From IMG/VR virus record IMGVR_UViG_3300013005_000001, positions 146,303 to 210,302 of that record: DNA of 64,000 bases; one strand, 5' to 3'. The notes under the pieces are model-generated. The model was not told the DNA's origin. It did no database searches and saw only the letters and a program-made list of their open reading frames with translations. Below, one piece after another: positions 16,873 through 25,217 of this stretch (position 1 is the first letter of the stretch; each line of letters starts with the position of its first letter). Position numbers and translations under genes: made by a program. Source of the stretch: a virus.

Positions 16873-18042
16873 ATGCAGTTCAAATCAGCTCAAGAATATA
16901 ATCCGTTAAACTACGCATGCTATGCAGTAACTAGCGTTAAGGAAGATTTTACTTTAAATACAGTTCATCCCAATGGTCTACAGCAGTACCTAGACTACGA
17001 TGTATATGATATTGGAGATAAAACTTTAATAGCTTTTACTAAAATTAATTTTTATAAAACTTATTTTGTTTTTAGACTTATTTCTGAAAACTACACAGAA
17101 GACATAAATGCTGAAAATTATGAGTATGTAGCTGATGTTTTGGACGAAAGTTACGATGAATCAAAATATACATTTCACATAATGGAGTCAGCTGCTTCTT
17201 TTCAGGAAGCAGTGGGCGACAAAGTTACTTCTATAGAGGACAGTCGCAGATGCGATTTAGAAGACTTTGCTGCAGTGGATTTTTATGACGTAATTGCTGA
17301 CGGCAAACCAGATTTATTAGATAGAAATTATTTTAACAACGACAACATATTGGGATGGGCATTATTTTTGGCTTCTATGGGAAATATTTATATAGTTAAA
17401 TTAGAATTTGCTGACATAGAAGATCGAGCATACAAGGACTGGTCTGCCAGTACATTAATGGCACAAACTTTTATGCATGCAGTAAAAATGGCATATGAAT
17501 GGAATATACTAGCAGAAGAACCCTGGAACAGTAATCAAAAAGTAGCTCTAAAGTCTAATGCAGCTTTTAAAGATTGGAATATGTCAGAGGAAATTTTAGA
17601 AGAGATATCATCTTTATCTCCAAACACTTCCATCGGTATGTATTTAAGCTCAGATCCAGACCCCAGAAGATCTATTATAGAAGATAAAACAATTTCACCT
17701 AAATTTAAAAATTGGTATATTTCAAAATTAAGATATAGAACATTAGGTTCTTTATCTCAAAACTATCCAGAAGATTTGGATATTCCAAGTTCTATGATAG
17801 AAAAAGAAAAAACATTTTTTGAAACTGAAATATACAAATTTTGCATTGAGAATGAACTAGATATACTTTCAACTACTTCTGTAGATATTCTGGACAAAGC
17901 GTACTGTAGCGGTCCTTCTTATAAAGAAAAAAATAATACTATTACTGATATTATAGGCAAAAATATCTACTTGCAAGATAGAGAATTAATCAAAGAATAT
18001 CAAGAAATAAAGAAAAAACCCTTCGCAACATACGAAGGATAG
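16873..18042 (+). CDS. Orphan 389-residue protein
   Basis: A good ribosome binding site (TTGGAGT) precedes ATG 16873. The product is soluble and acidic, with no signal peptide or membrane segment. Features include NYACYAVTSVKEDFTL at the N-terminus, a Trp-rich middle (ILGWALFLASMGNIYIVKLEF; DWSASTLMAQTFMHAVKMAYEWN) and a Lys-rich C-terminal helix. I see no catalytic motif and cannot assign a family. It sits in the oxygenase island between two small paralogues and oxygenase 4. Confidence 0.55.
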   Translation: MQFKSAQEYNPLNYACYAVTSVKEDFTLNTVHPNGLQQYLDYDVYDIGDKTLIAFTKINFYKTYFVFRLISENYTEDINAENYEYVADVLDESYDESKYTFHIMESAASFQEAVGDKVTSIEDSRRCDLEDFAAVDFYDVIADGKPDLLDRNYFNNDNILGWALFLASMGNIYIVKLEFADIEDRAYKDWSASTLMAQTFMHAVKMAYEWNILAEEPWNSNQKVALKSNAAFKDWNMSEEILEEISSLSPNTSIGMYLSSDPDPRRSIIEDKTISPKFKNWYISKLRYRTLGSLSQNYPEDLDIPSSMIEKEKTFFETEIYKFCIENELDILSTTSVDILDKAYCSGPSYKEKNNTITDIIGKNIYLQDRELIKEYQEIKKKPFATYEG

Positions 18043-18065
18043 TTGTATAATCAATATTAATTTTT

Positions 18066-18737
18066 ATGATAGTAAAAGATGACTACCTAGACAAAAATTT
18101 ATACAATCAAGTATTGAAGGACAATTTATTTTTTCCTGAATTAATGGGAAATGAAGATAAAATAGCTGCCCATTTACTTATGTATCATGAAGAATCTTCT
18201 AGTTGTTATTCTCCATTTATGTTTTGGGATGGTTGGTGGAGAAGCCCAGCAGATACTCTTAAAAAACAAGTAGTGCAAAAAATATGGGAAGAGCACATGG
18301 AATGGCCATGTGAAGATATTCTTGGTTTTGAATACTGGACAAGGTCTTATGGCCCGGGGCAATACATAGATCTTCATGTGGATGAAGATACTTTTTTGTA
18401 TAAAAAAAATAAGATGTTTCAAGGTCCTGTTTTAGGATGCATTTATTATGGTGTAGACAATGACAATGGTGGATTTTTAGAACTTCATAAAAACACATTA
18501 ATAAATGGTAATGAAAAAGTTTTAGACAAAATTAAAAACGAAGAATTAATATCTCCTATAAACGATAGGGAAAGAATAGCATACAAGGGAAATAGGCTTA
18601 TAATATTCAATGCCGGTCACAGAGTGCATGGTACGACACCCGCAAAATCTGACCTTAGACAAGTTTTAGTTGTAAATGTTTGGCACAAAGATAATCCACC
18701 AGAAGCTCTTTCTAGTGGTGGTTTTTTCTACGAGTAA
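18066..18737 (+). CDS. 2-oxoglutarate/Fe(II) oxygenase (4 of 8)
   Basis: 223 residues. His104-x-Asp106 (DLHVDEDT), His185/His188 (GHRVHGTT) and Arg198 (SDLRQVLVVN) form the active-site set; the last region is typical of the family. Unlike the other members it has GPVLGCIYYGVDNDNGGFLEL in place of the EGGEL strand and carries a longer insert between strands. There is no SD-like sequence close to its ATG; TATAAT lies 20 bases upstream at 18046-18051. Substrate unknown. Confidence 0.78.
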   Translation: MIVKDDYLDKNLYNQVLKDNLFFPELMGNEDKIAAHLLMYHEESSSCYSPFMFWDGWWRSPADTLKKQVVQKIWEEHMEWPCEDILGFEYWTRSYGPGQYIDLHVDEDTFLYKKNKMFQGPVLGCIYYGVDNDNGGFLELHKNTLINGNEKVLDKIKNEELISPINDRERIAYKGNRLIIFNAGHRVHGTTPAKSDLRQVLVVNVWHKDNPPEALSSGGFFYE

Positions 18738-18747
18738 AAATATTACA

Positions 18748-18756
18748 TGCTATAAT
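18748..18756 (+). promoter_or_regulatory. Extended -10 promoter TGCTATAAT
   Basis: An exact TGNTATAAT ending seven bases before the ATG at 18764, with no ribosome binding site between. It predicts a leaderless transcript, like the site at 189-197. Confidence 0.5.
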
Positions 18757-18763
18757 TATACCT

Positions 18764-19081
18764 ATGACGCAAACTGCTGACACAGTAAAAATACTCGGCA
18801 AATGGAAACTTTCTGTAGACACTCCATTTGGAAAAGAACAATATTCTTTAAGCGTTGAGAGTATTGACGGAGAGCTAGCTGGTTTTGTATTCCACGAAAA
18901 AGGCACTGCTAGTCTAGTTAATTTATCTTTTGTAAACCAAACATTTAAATGTTCATTACATGTAGAATTCCCAATAAAAGCTATTGTAAATTTGAAAGCA
19001 AATGTTATGGATAATAACAAAATGTTTGGGACATTACAGGTTGATCAGTATTTAAAAACTTTATTTATTGGAGAACGATGA
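18764..19081 (+). CDS. Small beta-rich protein upstream of a GPx-like gene
   Basis: 105 residues. Alternating strands (GKWKLSVDTPFGKEQYSLSVES...GTASLVNLSFVNQTFKCSLHV...MFGTLQVDQY) suggest a small beta-barrel or lipocalin-like fold. No signal peptide or active site is visible. Its stop overlaps the next ATG (ATGA), so it is coupled to the GPx-like protein and may act with it. It appears leaderless, given the TATAAT seven bases upstream. Confidence 0.5.
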   Translation: MTQTADTVKILGKWKLSVDTPFGKEQYSLSVESIDGELAGFVFHEKGTASLVNLSFVNQTFKCSLHVEFPIKAIVNLKANVMDNNKMFGTLQVDQYLKTLFIGER

Positions 19082-19695
19082 TGTCTATGTATAATTTTTC
19101 TGCGTCTTCAATAAATGGAAAAGAAAACTATCTTTCTGAATTTAAGGGAAAAACAACTTTAGTAGTAAATATAGCTAGTAAGTTTGGCTATGAACCACAG
19201 TGTTCTAATCTGTGGTCATATGCAAGAACTTGTAGACAACTTTGGCAGTTGCAATCTGTACATGACGAGTTTAAAAATAGAGGATTCTCGGTCCTAGCAT
19301 TCCCTTGTAACCAATTTGGTTCAATGGATCCAGGAACTAATGAACAAATAAACAATTTCATTAAAGATAATTATCCTTTTGTAACTTTTCCTATTTTTGA
19401 GAAAGTTGAAGTTAATGGAAAAAATGAACATGAGGTTTTTGCCTTCCTTAAAGGTTATGAAAAAAGATCATATTCAGACTTCGCTGCTGATGGTACAGAA
19501 GAAGCTAAAAAAGGACAGAATTTAGTAGGTCAGGCAATGGCAAGAATTTCTCATAATTATGAAAAGTTTTTAGTAAGTAGAGATGGAATTATGATATCTA
19601 GATTTAACTGGCAAGATATGCCGCTGGATGAAACGCCTAGAATTCAAGGTGCAGGCTGGACAATTAGACAAGCGATAGATGAAGTATTGGGATGA
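19078..19695 (+). CDS. Glutathione peroxidase-like protein lacking the canonical catalytic Cys
   Basis: 205 residues from ATG 19078; ATG 19081 has equally good SD spacing. The GPx framework is clear: FKGKTTLVVNIASK near residue 22 and AFPCNQFGSMDPGTNEQI at 74-91. The residue that should be the peroxidatic Cys in NIASK(C)GY is Phe36. A Cys at 42 (EPQC) and another at 52 lie in a 13-residue insert (SYARTCRQLWQLQ) not usual in the family, and might replace it. The gene overlaps both neighbours by four bases. It may be a degenerate redox protein or a structural derivative. Confidence 0.7.
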   Translation: MMSMYNFSASSINGKENYLSEFKGKTTLVVNIASKFGYEPQCSNLWSYARTCRQLWQLQSVHDEFKNRGFSVLAFPCNQFGSMDPGTNEQINNFIKDNYPFVTFPIFEKVEVNGKNEHEVFAFLKGYEKRSYSDFAADGTEEAKKGQNLVGQAMARISHNYEKFLVSRDGIMISRFNWQDMPLDETPRIQGAGWTIRQAIDEVLG

Positions 19696-20795
19696 ACCAG
19701 GAAAATAATAATAGAGAAAATCCATACTTGGGATTGTCTCCATATCCAGTGTCTCCAGATTTTACCGAAGAGATAATAGCTGAAATTGGAGACCTAGAAG
19801 CAGAAGAACTTGGACCCGGAATAGTAGTTATAAAAAATGCTTTCAAGATAGACCAAAGCAAAATACTTGACCATATAGACTCTCAGGCAGAAGAAGCCCA
19901 TAGGACCAGATGGCAGTTTATAACAGCTGAGGATGGCGTTGAGTATGGCATAAACGAAGATGGCTTCAGATATAGGCTAGAGGATGTTCCTGCAGCTCCT
20001 GTGCGATTGTTGCAACCTGTAAATTCAGAAACGCCTGAAAATGTAAAAGAATTTTTTATTTACTTAGAAGAACAAATATATAAATCATTAATAAAATATA
20101 TAGATTTTTATCCACTTATGATAGGTAGTATTTGGTGGAAAAATAGAGGCCATATACTTAGATACGGAGATGGTGGCATCTTAGGCTGTCATGCAGACAA
20201 TGACACTAACTACAAAGTATCTCAAGGAGTTAGGTACATGCCTAAGGGCATGGTAGCATCTCGACAGACATGTGGGGCTTTAGTATATTTAAATGATCAG
20301 GTAGACACTGAAGAGGAATTAGATGGAAAAAACTTTACCGGTGGAAATTTAAACTTTGTTCACCTAGGGATATCTTATGCCCCCAAGAGGGGGGACATTA
20401 TCTTCTTCCCCACTAATTACGTAGCAGCACATGAAGTATCAAAAATGGGAAAGGGCGTTAGGTATGCTTACTTAACCTTCTTTGGACAAGGCGATAGCGA
20501 TGTTAAGTCTAACATAGTGATTGTAGAGCCAGAAGAAAGTTACGATTGGTGTCCAGCTGTTTGGTTTAACAATATCTATGACGACTATGAAAGATATTGC
20601 AAAACTCCACATTCTAGATATTCTAATTTAGAAAAATATGGAGTTTCACCAGGTTGGAATCCAGTTTATCAAGGAAGAAACGTTGCACAATATAACAATA
20701 GTCATGAGGCAATTGTTGTTGAGGAAAAAGAAATTCAAGAATCAGATACCGAACTACCAGAAGGGCCATGTGGAACAGAGCCTAGGTTAATATAA
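19692..20795 (+). CDS. 2-oxoglutarate/Fe(II) oxygenase (5 of 8)
   Basis: 367 residues, the longest oxygenase. His167-x-Asp169 (GCHADNDTNY), His247 (VAAHEVSK) and Arg257 (GVRYAYLTFF) are the triad and 2-oxoglutarate anchor. Before them is the SIWWKNRGHILRYGDGG block, shared in form by the next three genes. The N-terminal 120 residues, with FITAEDGVEYGINEDGFRYRLEDV, are also shared and may bind substrate. The C-terminal 60 residues are an acidic tail. It overlaps the upstream gene by ATGA and the downstream gene by TAATG. Confidence 0.82.
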   Translation: MNQENNNRENPYLGLSPYPVSPDFTEEIIAEIGDLEAEELGPGIVVIKNAFKIDQSKILDHIDSQAEEAHRTRWQFITAEDGVEYGINEDGFRYRLEDVPAAPVRLLQPVNSETPENVKEFFIYLEEQIYKSLIKYIDFYPLMIGSIWWKNRGHILRYGDGGILGCHADNDTNYKVSQGVRYMPKGMVASRQTCGALVYLNDQVDTEEELDGKNFTGGNLNFVHLGISYAPKRGDIIFFPTNYVAAHEVSKMGKGVRYAYLTFFGQGDSDVKSNIVIVEPEESYDWCPAVWFNNIYDDYERYCKTPHSRYSNLEKYGVSPGWNPVYQGRNVAQYNNSHEAIVVEEKEIQESDTELPEGPCGTEPRLI

Positions 20796-21721
20796 TGTTT
20801 GAAATAAAAGAAGAAAATATAGAAATACATGATATGGGAATTGTTCTTTTTAAGAACGTTCTTCCCATGAAGGAACATGGTTATATATTGGACTTTGCAA
20901 GATCTTTAAGATTAAAAGCTTTAGAAGATGATTTTACTTTTATTAATGATGATTTAGGAAATCCACAATATGCAATCAACAGAAGTGGACATAGGTACAG
21001 CCTAGAAGATGTAGACATAGCGTGCAATCACATTATGAATTTTATGCATGAAGGCTTAGATAAAAAATACTTTGACTTCTTTAAGGCTTGCGAAGACGTT
21101 CTTTACTCGTGCATGCTTAGGTATGTAGAGATGTTTCCTATGGTACTGACCTGCTTATGGTGGAGAACTCAAGGGCATATAGTGGGATATGGAAAAGGCG
21201 GGCGATTTGGAAAGCACTGTGACAATGATGTCAATTATCAACCAGGAGCAGAACCAGATCAACAGCTAGCAATAAGAAATGTTTTAGGTGGGCTAATTTA
21301 TTTTAATAATTCAGTTTCTTCTTATAGCGAAGTAAGAAGAAATAATGATTACATAGGTGGAGAAATAGTTTTTCCATACGCAAATTTTACATACTCTCCA
21401 AAAGCGGGCGACGTACTGATGTTCCCATCGAATTATCTCGGCACACACAAGGTCCTTGAATGCAAAGACGGAGAAAGATATGCTTACGTTGGGTATTTTG
21501 CACAAGGGTCTAGCGATCCATCCAGAGGGGTAAACGTAAGACAGCCTTCAGAAGTAATGGATAGCGGTCAAGTGTGGATGCCAAACATAGTGCAAGACTA
21601 TTTGGCGTCAATAGAAAAAAGACATCCTCAAACAAACAAAGAGGAATTAGCACTATTGACCGAGGCAGCAAATAGACCAATGACTAGCAATAATACTAAT
21701 CAAGAAATTGGTAGAATATGA
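20795..21721 (+). CDS. 2-oxoglutarate/Fe(II) oxygenase (6 of 8)
   Basis: 308 residues. His141-x-Asp143 (GKHCDNDVNY), His218 (LGTHKVLE) and Arg228 (GERYAYVGYF) are conserved. The LWWRTQGHIVGYGKGG block and INRSGHRYSLEDV match its tandem neighbours, so these four genes descend from one ancestor. It is coupled at both ends by overlapping start/stop codons. Some aromatic substitutions in the N-terminal region differ from the neighbours and could change substrate choice. Confidence 0.82.
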   Translation: MFEIKEENIEIHDMGIVLFKNVLPMKEHGYILDFARSLRLKALEDDFTFINDDLGNPQYAINRSGHRYSLEDVDIACNHIMNFMHEGLDKKYFDFFKACEDVLYSCMLRYVEMFPMVLTCLWWRTQGHIVGYGKGGRFGKHCDNDVNYQPGAEPDQQLAIRNVLGGLIYFNNSVSSYSEVRRNNDYIGGEIVFPYANFTYSPKAGDVLMFPSNYLGTHKVLECKDGERYAYVGYFAQGSSDPSRGVNVRQPSEVMDSGQVWMPNIVQDYLASIEKRHPQTNKEELALLTEAANRPMTSNNTNQEIGRI

Positions 21722-22599
21722 TTTTTAATAAAGTAGAACCAAAACACTTAGGTGGTGGAGTAGTGGTCTTTGAAGCCTGTCTTGATTTAGATTGGGAGAA
21801 CTTACTCAAAAGATCAAATCAGTTAATAGAAGAAGAATGGAACGATATGTATTCTCCAGGAATAGATCCTGAGACTGGTGAAGAAATATATGTAAACAAA
21901 AGTGGTTATTTCTTCAATAAAGGCAGCATTGACTTAATGCCAAAAAGAGCTAGTGCGATTCATTACAAGGACAATGAAGATTTGCGTGACCTTTTTTCTT
22001 TTATAGAGTCGGCAAAAGACAAATGCTTGTTACAATATTTTGAGCTTTTTCCATTGGCTTACAAATGTGTATGGTGGAAAGTCAAAGGTCATATATTGCA
22101 ATATCCAAAAAATGTTTACCTTGGCTCCCATTCAGATATCAGTGGTGATTACATCTATGGAGTTTTAGAACCTCAAGATCAATTGGCCTTAAGAAACGTC
22201 GTTACAAGTTTAGTGTATTTTAATGATTCAGTTGATAACGAGAAAGATCTAGATGGTCAAAATTACATTGGTGGACATCATTATTTTAATTATTTAGACA
22301 TAGATTATTCTCCCAAAAAAGGAGATATAATATTCTTCCCATCTAACTACATGGCTGCCCACGAGGTAAAACCGGTAAAAGAAGGCCTTAGATACAGTTA
22401 TCTTGGATGGTATAGTCAAGGGACTCCTAACCCAGCTGTTCACGAATATGTAGCAGATCCCTTAAAAGATCCTGAACTATCAAAGAAAGCAACAAACGTT
22501 TATATGACGACGCTTAGAGAAGATTTGAAAAAACATCTAATAGAATCTGGATACAAAGAAGATTCTCCTCAGTTCTATATTACAAAATCAAACTATTAA
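21718..22599 (+). CDS. 2-oxoglutarate/Fe(II) oxygenase (7 of 8)
   Basis: 293 residues. His138-x-Asp140 (GSHSDISGDY), His215 (MAAHEVKP) and Arg225 (GLRYSYLGWY) are all present. VWWKVKGHILQYPKN is the tandem-family block. In place of the usual EGGEL strand it has GGHHYFNYLDID, with a His-Tyr pair near the active site. It starts inside the previous stop (ATGA). It ends eight bases before the next gene. Confidence 0.8.
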   Translation: MIFNKVEPKHLGGGVVVFEACLDLDWENLLKRSNQLIEEEWNDMYSPGIDPETGEEIYVNKSGYFFNKGSIDLMPKRASAIHYKDNEDLRDLFSFIESAKDKCLLQYFELFPLAYKCVWWKVKGHILQYPKNVYLGSHSDISGDYIYGVLEPQDQLALRNVVTSLVYFNDSVDNEKDLDGQNYIGGHHYFNYLDIDYSPKKGDIIFFPSNYMAAHEVKPVKEGLRYSYLGWYSQGTPNPAVHEYVADPLKDPELSKKATNVYMTTLREDLKKHLIESGYKEDSPQFYITKSNY

Positions 22600-22607
22600 G
22601 GAACCTT

Positions 22608-23414
22608 ATGAAATCTAAACATATTGGAATGGGCGTAGTCATATGCGAAAACGTAATTGATATAGACCAAGATTTTCTTTTTGAATATATTAATTGGATT
22701 CGCAAAAATCAAGAAGACACTTTTGTTTATTTAGAGGAAGATGGCGTAGAGTACGCTATTAATAAAACTGGTTTTAAATTTAAGCTAGAAGACGTTAAGC
22801 AGGCACCACAAAGATTTTTGGATACAAAAGGAAAACAATTAAACTCTCCTGTTCCTCAGAAATACATCGATTTTATAGACTCACTAGAGAACGCAGTCTA
22901 CGATGCTCTTGTGGAATACTGCTGTTACTTCCCGGACGCAGGGACAACATCTTGGTGGAGACCAACTGGTCATATAGCTGGATATGAAAATGGTCAAAGA
23001 ATAGGCCAGCATTGCGACGATCAAGTACCTTACGAATGGGGTAAGCCAACAAGCAATCAAGTCTCGATGCATAATAGTTCAAGCATAAACTTATATTTAA
23101 ATGATTGCGTAGACTCACAAGATGATTTAAATAATTTTAATTATACTGGTGGAGAAATCCATTTTCCAAATATTCCATATGTTTGGAAACCAAAAGCTGG
23201 ATCAGTGGCAATATATCCTTCTAGCTACATTGGTAGACATGAAGTCTATCCTGTGGATCTGGGCCAGCGTTATGCGTTCTTGAGCATAGCTTGTTATGGC
23301 ACATCTTTTGACAGAGAAGAAACAGTTGGGCAAGAGAATGATCAAAAACACTGGATGCCGGACCTAATAAAAGATGTTAATAATAGGGTTGGTAAAAAGA
23401 ATTTTTTACTTTAA
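22608..23414 (+). CDS. 2-oxoglutarate/Fe(II) oxygenase (8 of 8)
   Basis: 268 residues. His135-x-Asp137 (GQHCDDQVPY), His211 (IGRHEVYP) and Arg221 (GQRYAFLSIA) complete the triad. SWWRPTGHIAGYENGQ and INKTGFKFKLEDVKQAP show it is the fourth tandem paralogue. AAGGAACC precedes the ATG. It closes the oxygenase island; the next gene is a small repeat protein followed by the neck genes. Confidence 0.8.
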   Translation: MKSKHIGMGVVICENVIDIDQDFLFEYINWIRKNQEDTFVYLEEDGVEYAINKTGFKFKLEDVKQAPQRFLDTKGKQLNSPVPQKYIDFIDSLENAVYDALVEYCCYFPDAGTTSWWRPTGHIAGYENGQRIGQHCDDQVPYEWGKPTSNQVSMHNSSSINLYLNDCVDSQDDLNNFNYTGGEIHFPNIPYVWKPKAGSVAIYPSSYIGRHEVYPVDLGQRYAFLSIACYGTSFDREETVGQENDQKHWMPDLIKDVNNRVGKKNFLL

Positions 23415-23449
23415 ATCGTTACTATAACAGGGGACAAGAAGGGGTATAG

Positions 23450-23833
23450 ATGAGCCTATTATATAATCAGCTACTGTCTTATGACGCCCCATCTATTTTT
23501 TATAGTGGTGATATAGGCGTTTCTCCGTCTAGTATTTTAAATCCTATTCAAATAGGAAATCCAAGTATACTTTCTCAGGCAATAAATAATCAATCCAGTT
23601 TAACCACAATTGGATTAATATCCTATGACTTTGCTCCAAGCGGACAAATCACAGGAGTTACATCCTACGGACTTGCTTCAAGCGGACAGATTACAGCAGT
23701 CACATACAATGACTTTGCCTCTAGCGGACAAATCACAGGAGTTACATCTTATGACCTTGCTCCTAGTGGACAAATTGCAATGGAAGTAACATCTTCTCCT
23801 GGAACAGCCATCTTGACTTTACAGCAGATTTAA
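23450..23833 (+). CDS. Small repeat protein, probably virion-associated
   Basis: 127 residues. Residues 58-113 are four 14-residue repeats of the form SYDFAPSGQITGVT. The N-terminal 57 residues are Ser/Ile-rich without a clear fold. The start is preceded by AAGGGG. Repeats of this sort suit a beta-solenoid or a fibre stalk. It lies between the oxygenase island and the neck genes, so it could be an oxygenase substrate or a tail appendage; neither is shown. Unknown function. Confidence 0.55.
   Translation: MSLLYNQLLSYDAPSIFYSGDIGVSPSSILNPIQIGNPSILSQAINNQSSLTTIGLISYDFAPSGQITGVTSYGLASSGQITAVTYNDFASSGQITGVTSYDLAPSGQIAMEVTSSPGTAILTLQQI
23621..23788 (+). repeat. Four tandem 42-base repeats
   Basis: Four in-frame 42-base units encode SYDFAPSGQITGVT and variants, with the sequence AGCGGACA(A/G)AT(C/T)ACA conserved in most copies. 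It is a coding repeat with no spacers. Confidence 0.85.
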
Positions 23834-23892
23834 CTATATATAATATATTATTGCGCTACTATTCTATGTAAAGCTTTATTTTTGGAGATTCT

Positions 23893-24843
23893 ATGACTAC
23901 TGGAAATGTTCTTGTAAACGACACCGTAAGAATTAGGGTTAGATTTATAGATATAGATCCTACCACTGGTAATGAGATTGAAATTTCTCCAACTTTAGTT
24001 ACCGTTAATATATTTGATTCTGAAGATGCAATAGTAGAAACTGGTCAAGCTCAAGCCGTAAGCGGATCCACTTCTTCATATTACTATGACTTCACAGCTA
24101 CAATAGCAGGTGAATATAAAATAACTTTTATTGGAACATTTGCTAACTCAACATTTGTAAATGTAAATCAAAACTTATATGTAAGCAGCCAAACGGCAGA
24201 ATATAGACCAACTATAACTTTATCGGCAGATGAAACCATATCATTTGGAGCAGATATAACACCACTTTATGTAGATCCAGAAATCCTTCAAAGTACATTT
24301 CCAGATGCAACAAAGCTTGAAATAGCAGAACTAATACATAATTTTTCTCAAGAAATAAATAGCATTATTGGTATAAATTCTACTACAACAGATCCAGTTG
24401 CCGTAATGGAGAGCTATGGGGTAGCCCCTTATGCCGTAGTAGAATACATCAAAGCAGCTACATGCTGTGAGCTTACTAGAGTTTATGGTTTTGGCGGAGA
24501 TGATGAATTGAGTATACAATTAGCAGATTTGCAGATTACAAACAGAAATACTCCAAGAAGTAATATAACAAGATCTAACGCAACAACCTGGTGCCAAATA
24601 GCAGCAGCTTTAAGGAAAGAACTTCTGTCAAAGAGAACTGGCATAAGAGGCGTACAGCCAAAGGGAACGCCTAGAAGAGTCACCACCCCATCTGGAGCAT
24701 CATTGGATCTGCAAACCGGGGCACTTATATATATTAACGATACTAACGTATACGGCCCAAGGGATCTGTTCAGACAAGGTACAAGCGCCCAATCTGGCGT
24801 AGACGACCCCATGCCAAGCAGGGGCATAAAGAGATATGATTAA
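23893..24843 (+). CDS. Neck/head-tail connector protein with Ig-like N-terminus
   Basis: 316 residues with TTTGGAGA upstream. Residues 1-98 form an Ig-like beta domain (VLVNDTVRIRVRFIDIDPTTG...GEYKITFIGTF). The rest is a helical domain resembling gp6/gp15-type connectors (YVDPEILQSTFPDATKLEIAELIHNFSQEINSIIG) with a basic C-terminus. Connectors bind the portal and let the tail attach; the following small gene and the sheath-like gene fit a neck. It overlaps the 24836 gene by eight bases. Confidence 0.6.
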   Translation: MTTGNVLVNDTVRIRVRFIDIDPTTGNEIEISPTLVTVNIFDSEDAIVETGQAQAVSGSTSSYYYDFTATIAGEYKITFIGTFANSTFVNVNQNLYVSSQTAEYRPTITLSADETISFGADITPLYVDPEILQSTFPDATKLEIAELIHNFSQEINSIIGINSTTTDPVAVMESYGVAPYAVVEYIKAATCCELTRVYGFGGDDELSIQLADLQITNRNTPRSNITRSNATTWCQIAAALRKELLSKRTGIRGVQPKGTPRRVTTPSGASLDLQTGALIYINDTNVYGPRDLFRQGTSAQSGVDDPMPSRGIKRYD

Positions 24844-25216
24844 TGCTAAAAATATCATTAAAAAGATATTAAGAGAATGGGGTCATGATATACTTTATCA
24901 AAGAAGAATATCTGACGATTTTTCATACTCAGAAGTTTTAGAAAGAATAACTACAAGAAGTCAGTTAGCTAAGTCTTCTAGAATTTCATCAACATTAGAA
25001 GAAGAAATAGAAGGTTACTTTGTCAATTCTGATTTAGTATATTACTTTGAATCTTCGGTCAATCCTCAATCTGGGGATAGAATATATGAAGAGTCTTTTA
25101 CAAATTTAGATGAAACAATAATTTACAGAATAGACGCTACGTACGGTGTTAGAGGACGTTTTGGCGAAATAAATTATTGGATAGTTGGAGCAACAAAGGA
25201 AACGCCAGCAGGATAA
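24836..25216 (+). CDS. Probable neck/head-closure protein
   Basis: 126 residues. It starts inside the upstream gene (eight-base overlap). It begins with a basic helix (INAKNIIKKILREWGHDILYQRRI) and continues with beta strands (RIYEESFTNLDETIIYRIDATYGVRGRFGEINYWIVG), a layout and length like head-closure or stopper proteins that follow connectors. No motif proves it. The next gene starts one base after the stop. Confidence 0.5.
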   Translation: MINAKNIIKKILREWGHDILYQRRISDDFSYSEVLERITTRSQLAKSSRISSTLEEEIEGYFVNSDLVYYFESSVNPQSGDRIYEESFTNLDETIIYRIDATYGVRGRFGEINYWIVGATKETPAG

Positions 25217-25217
25217 T

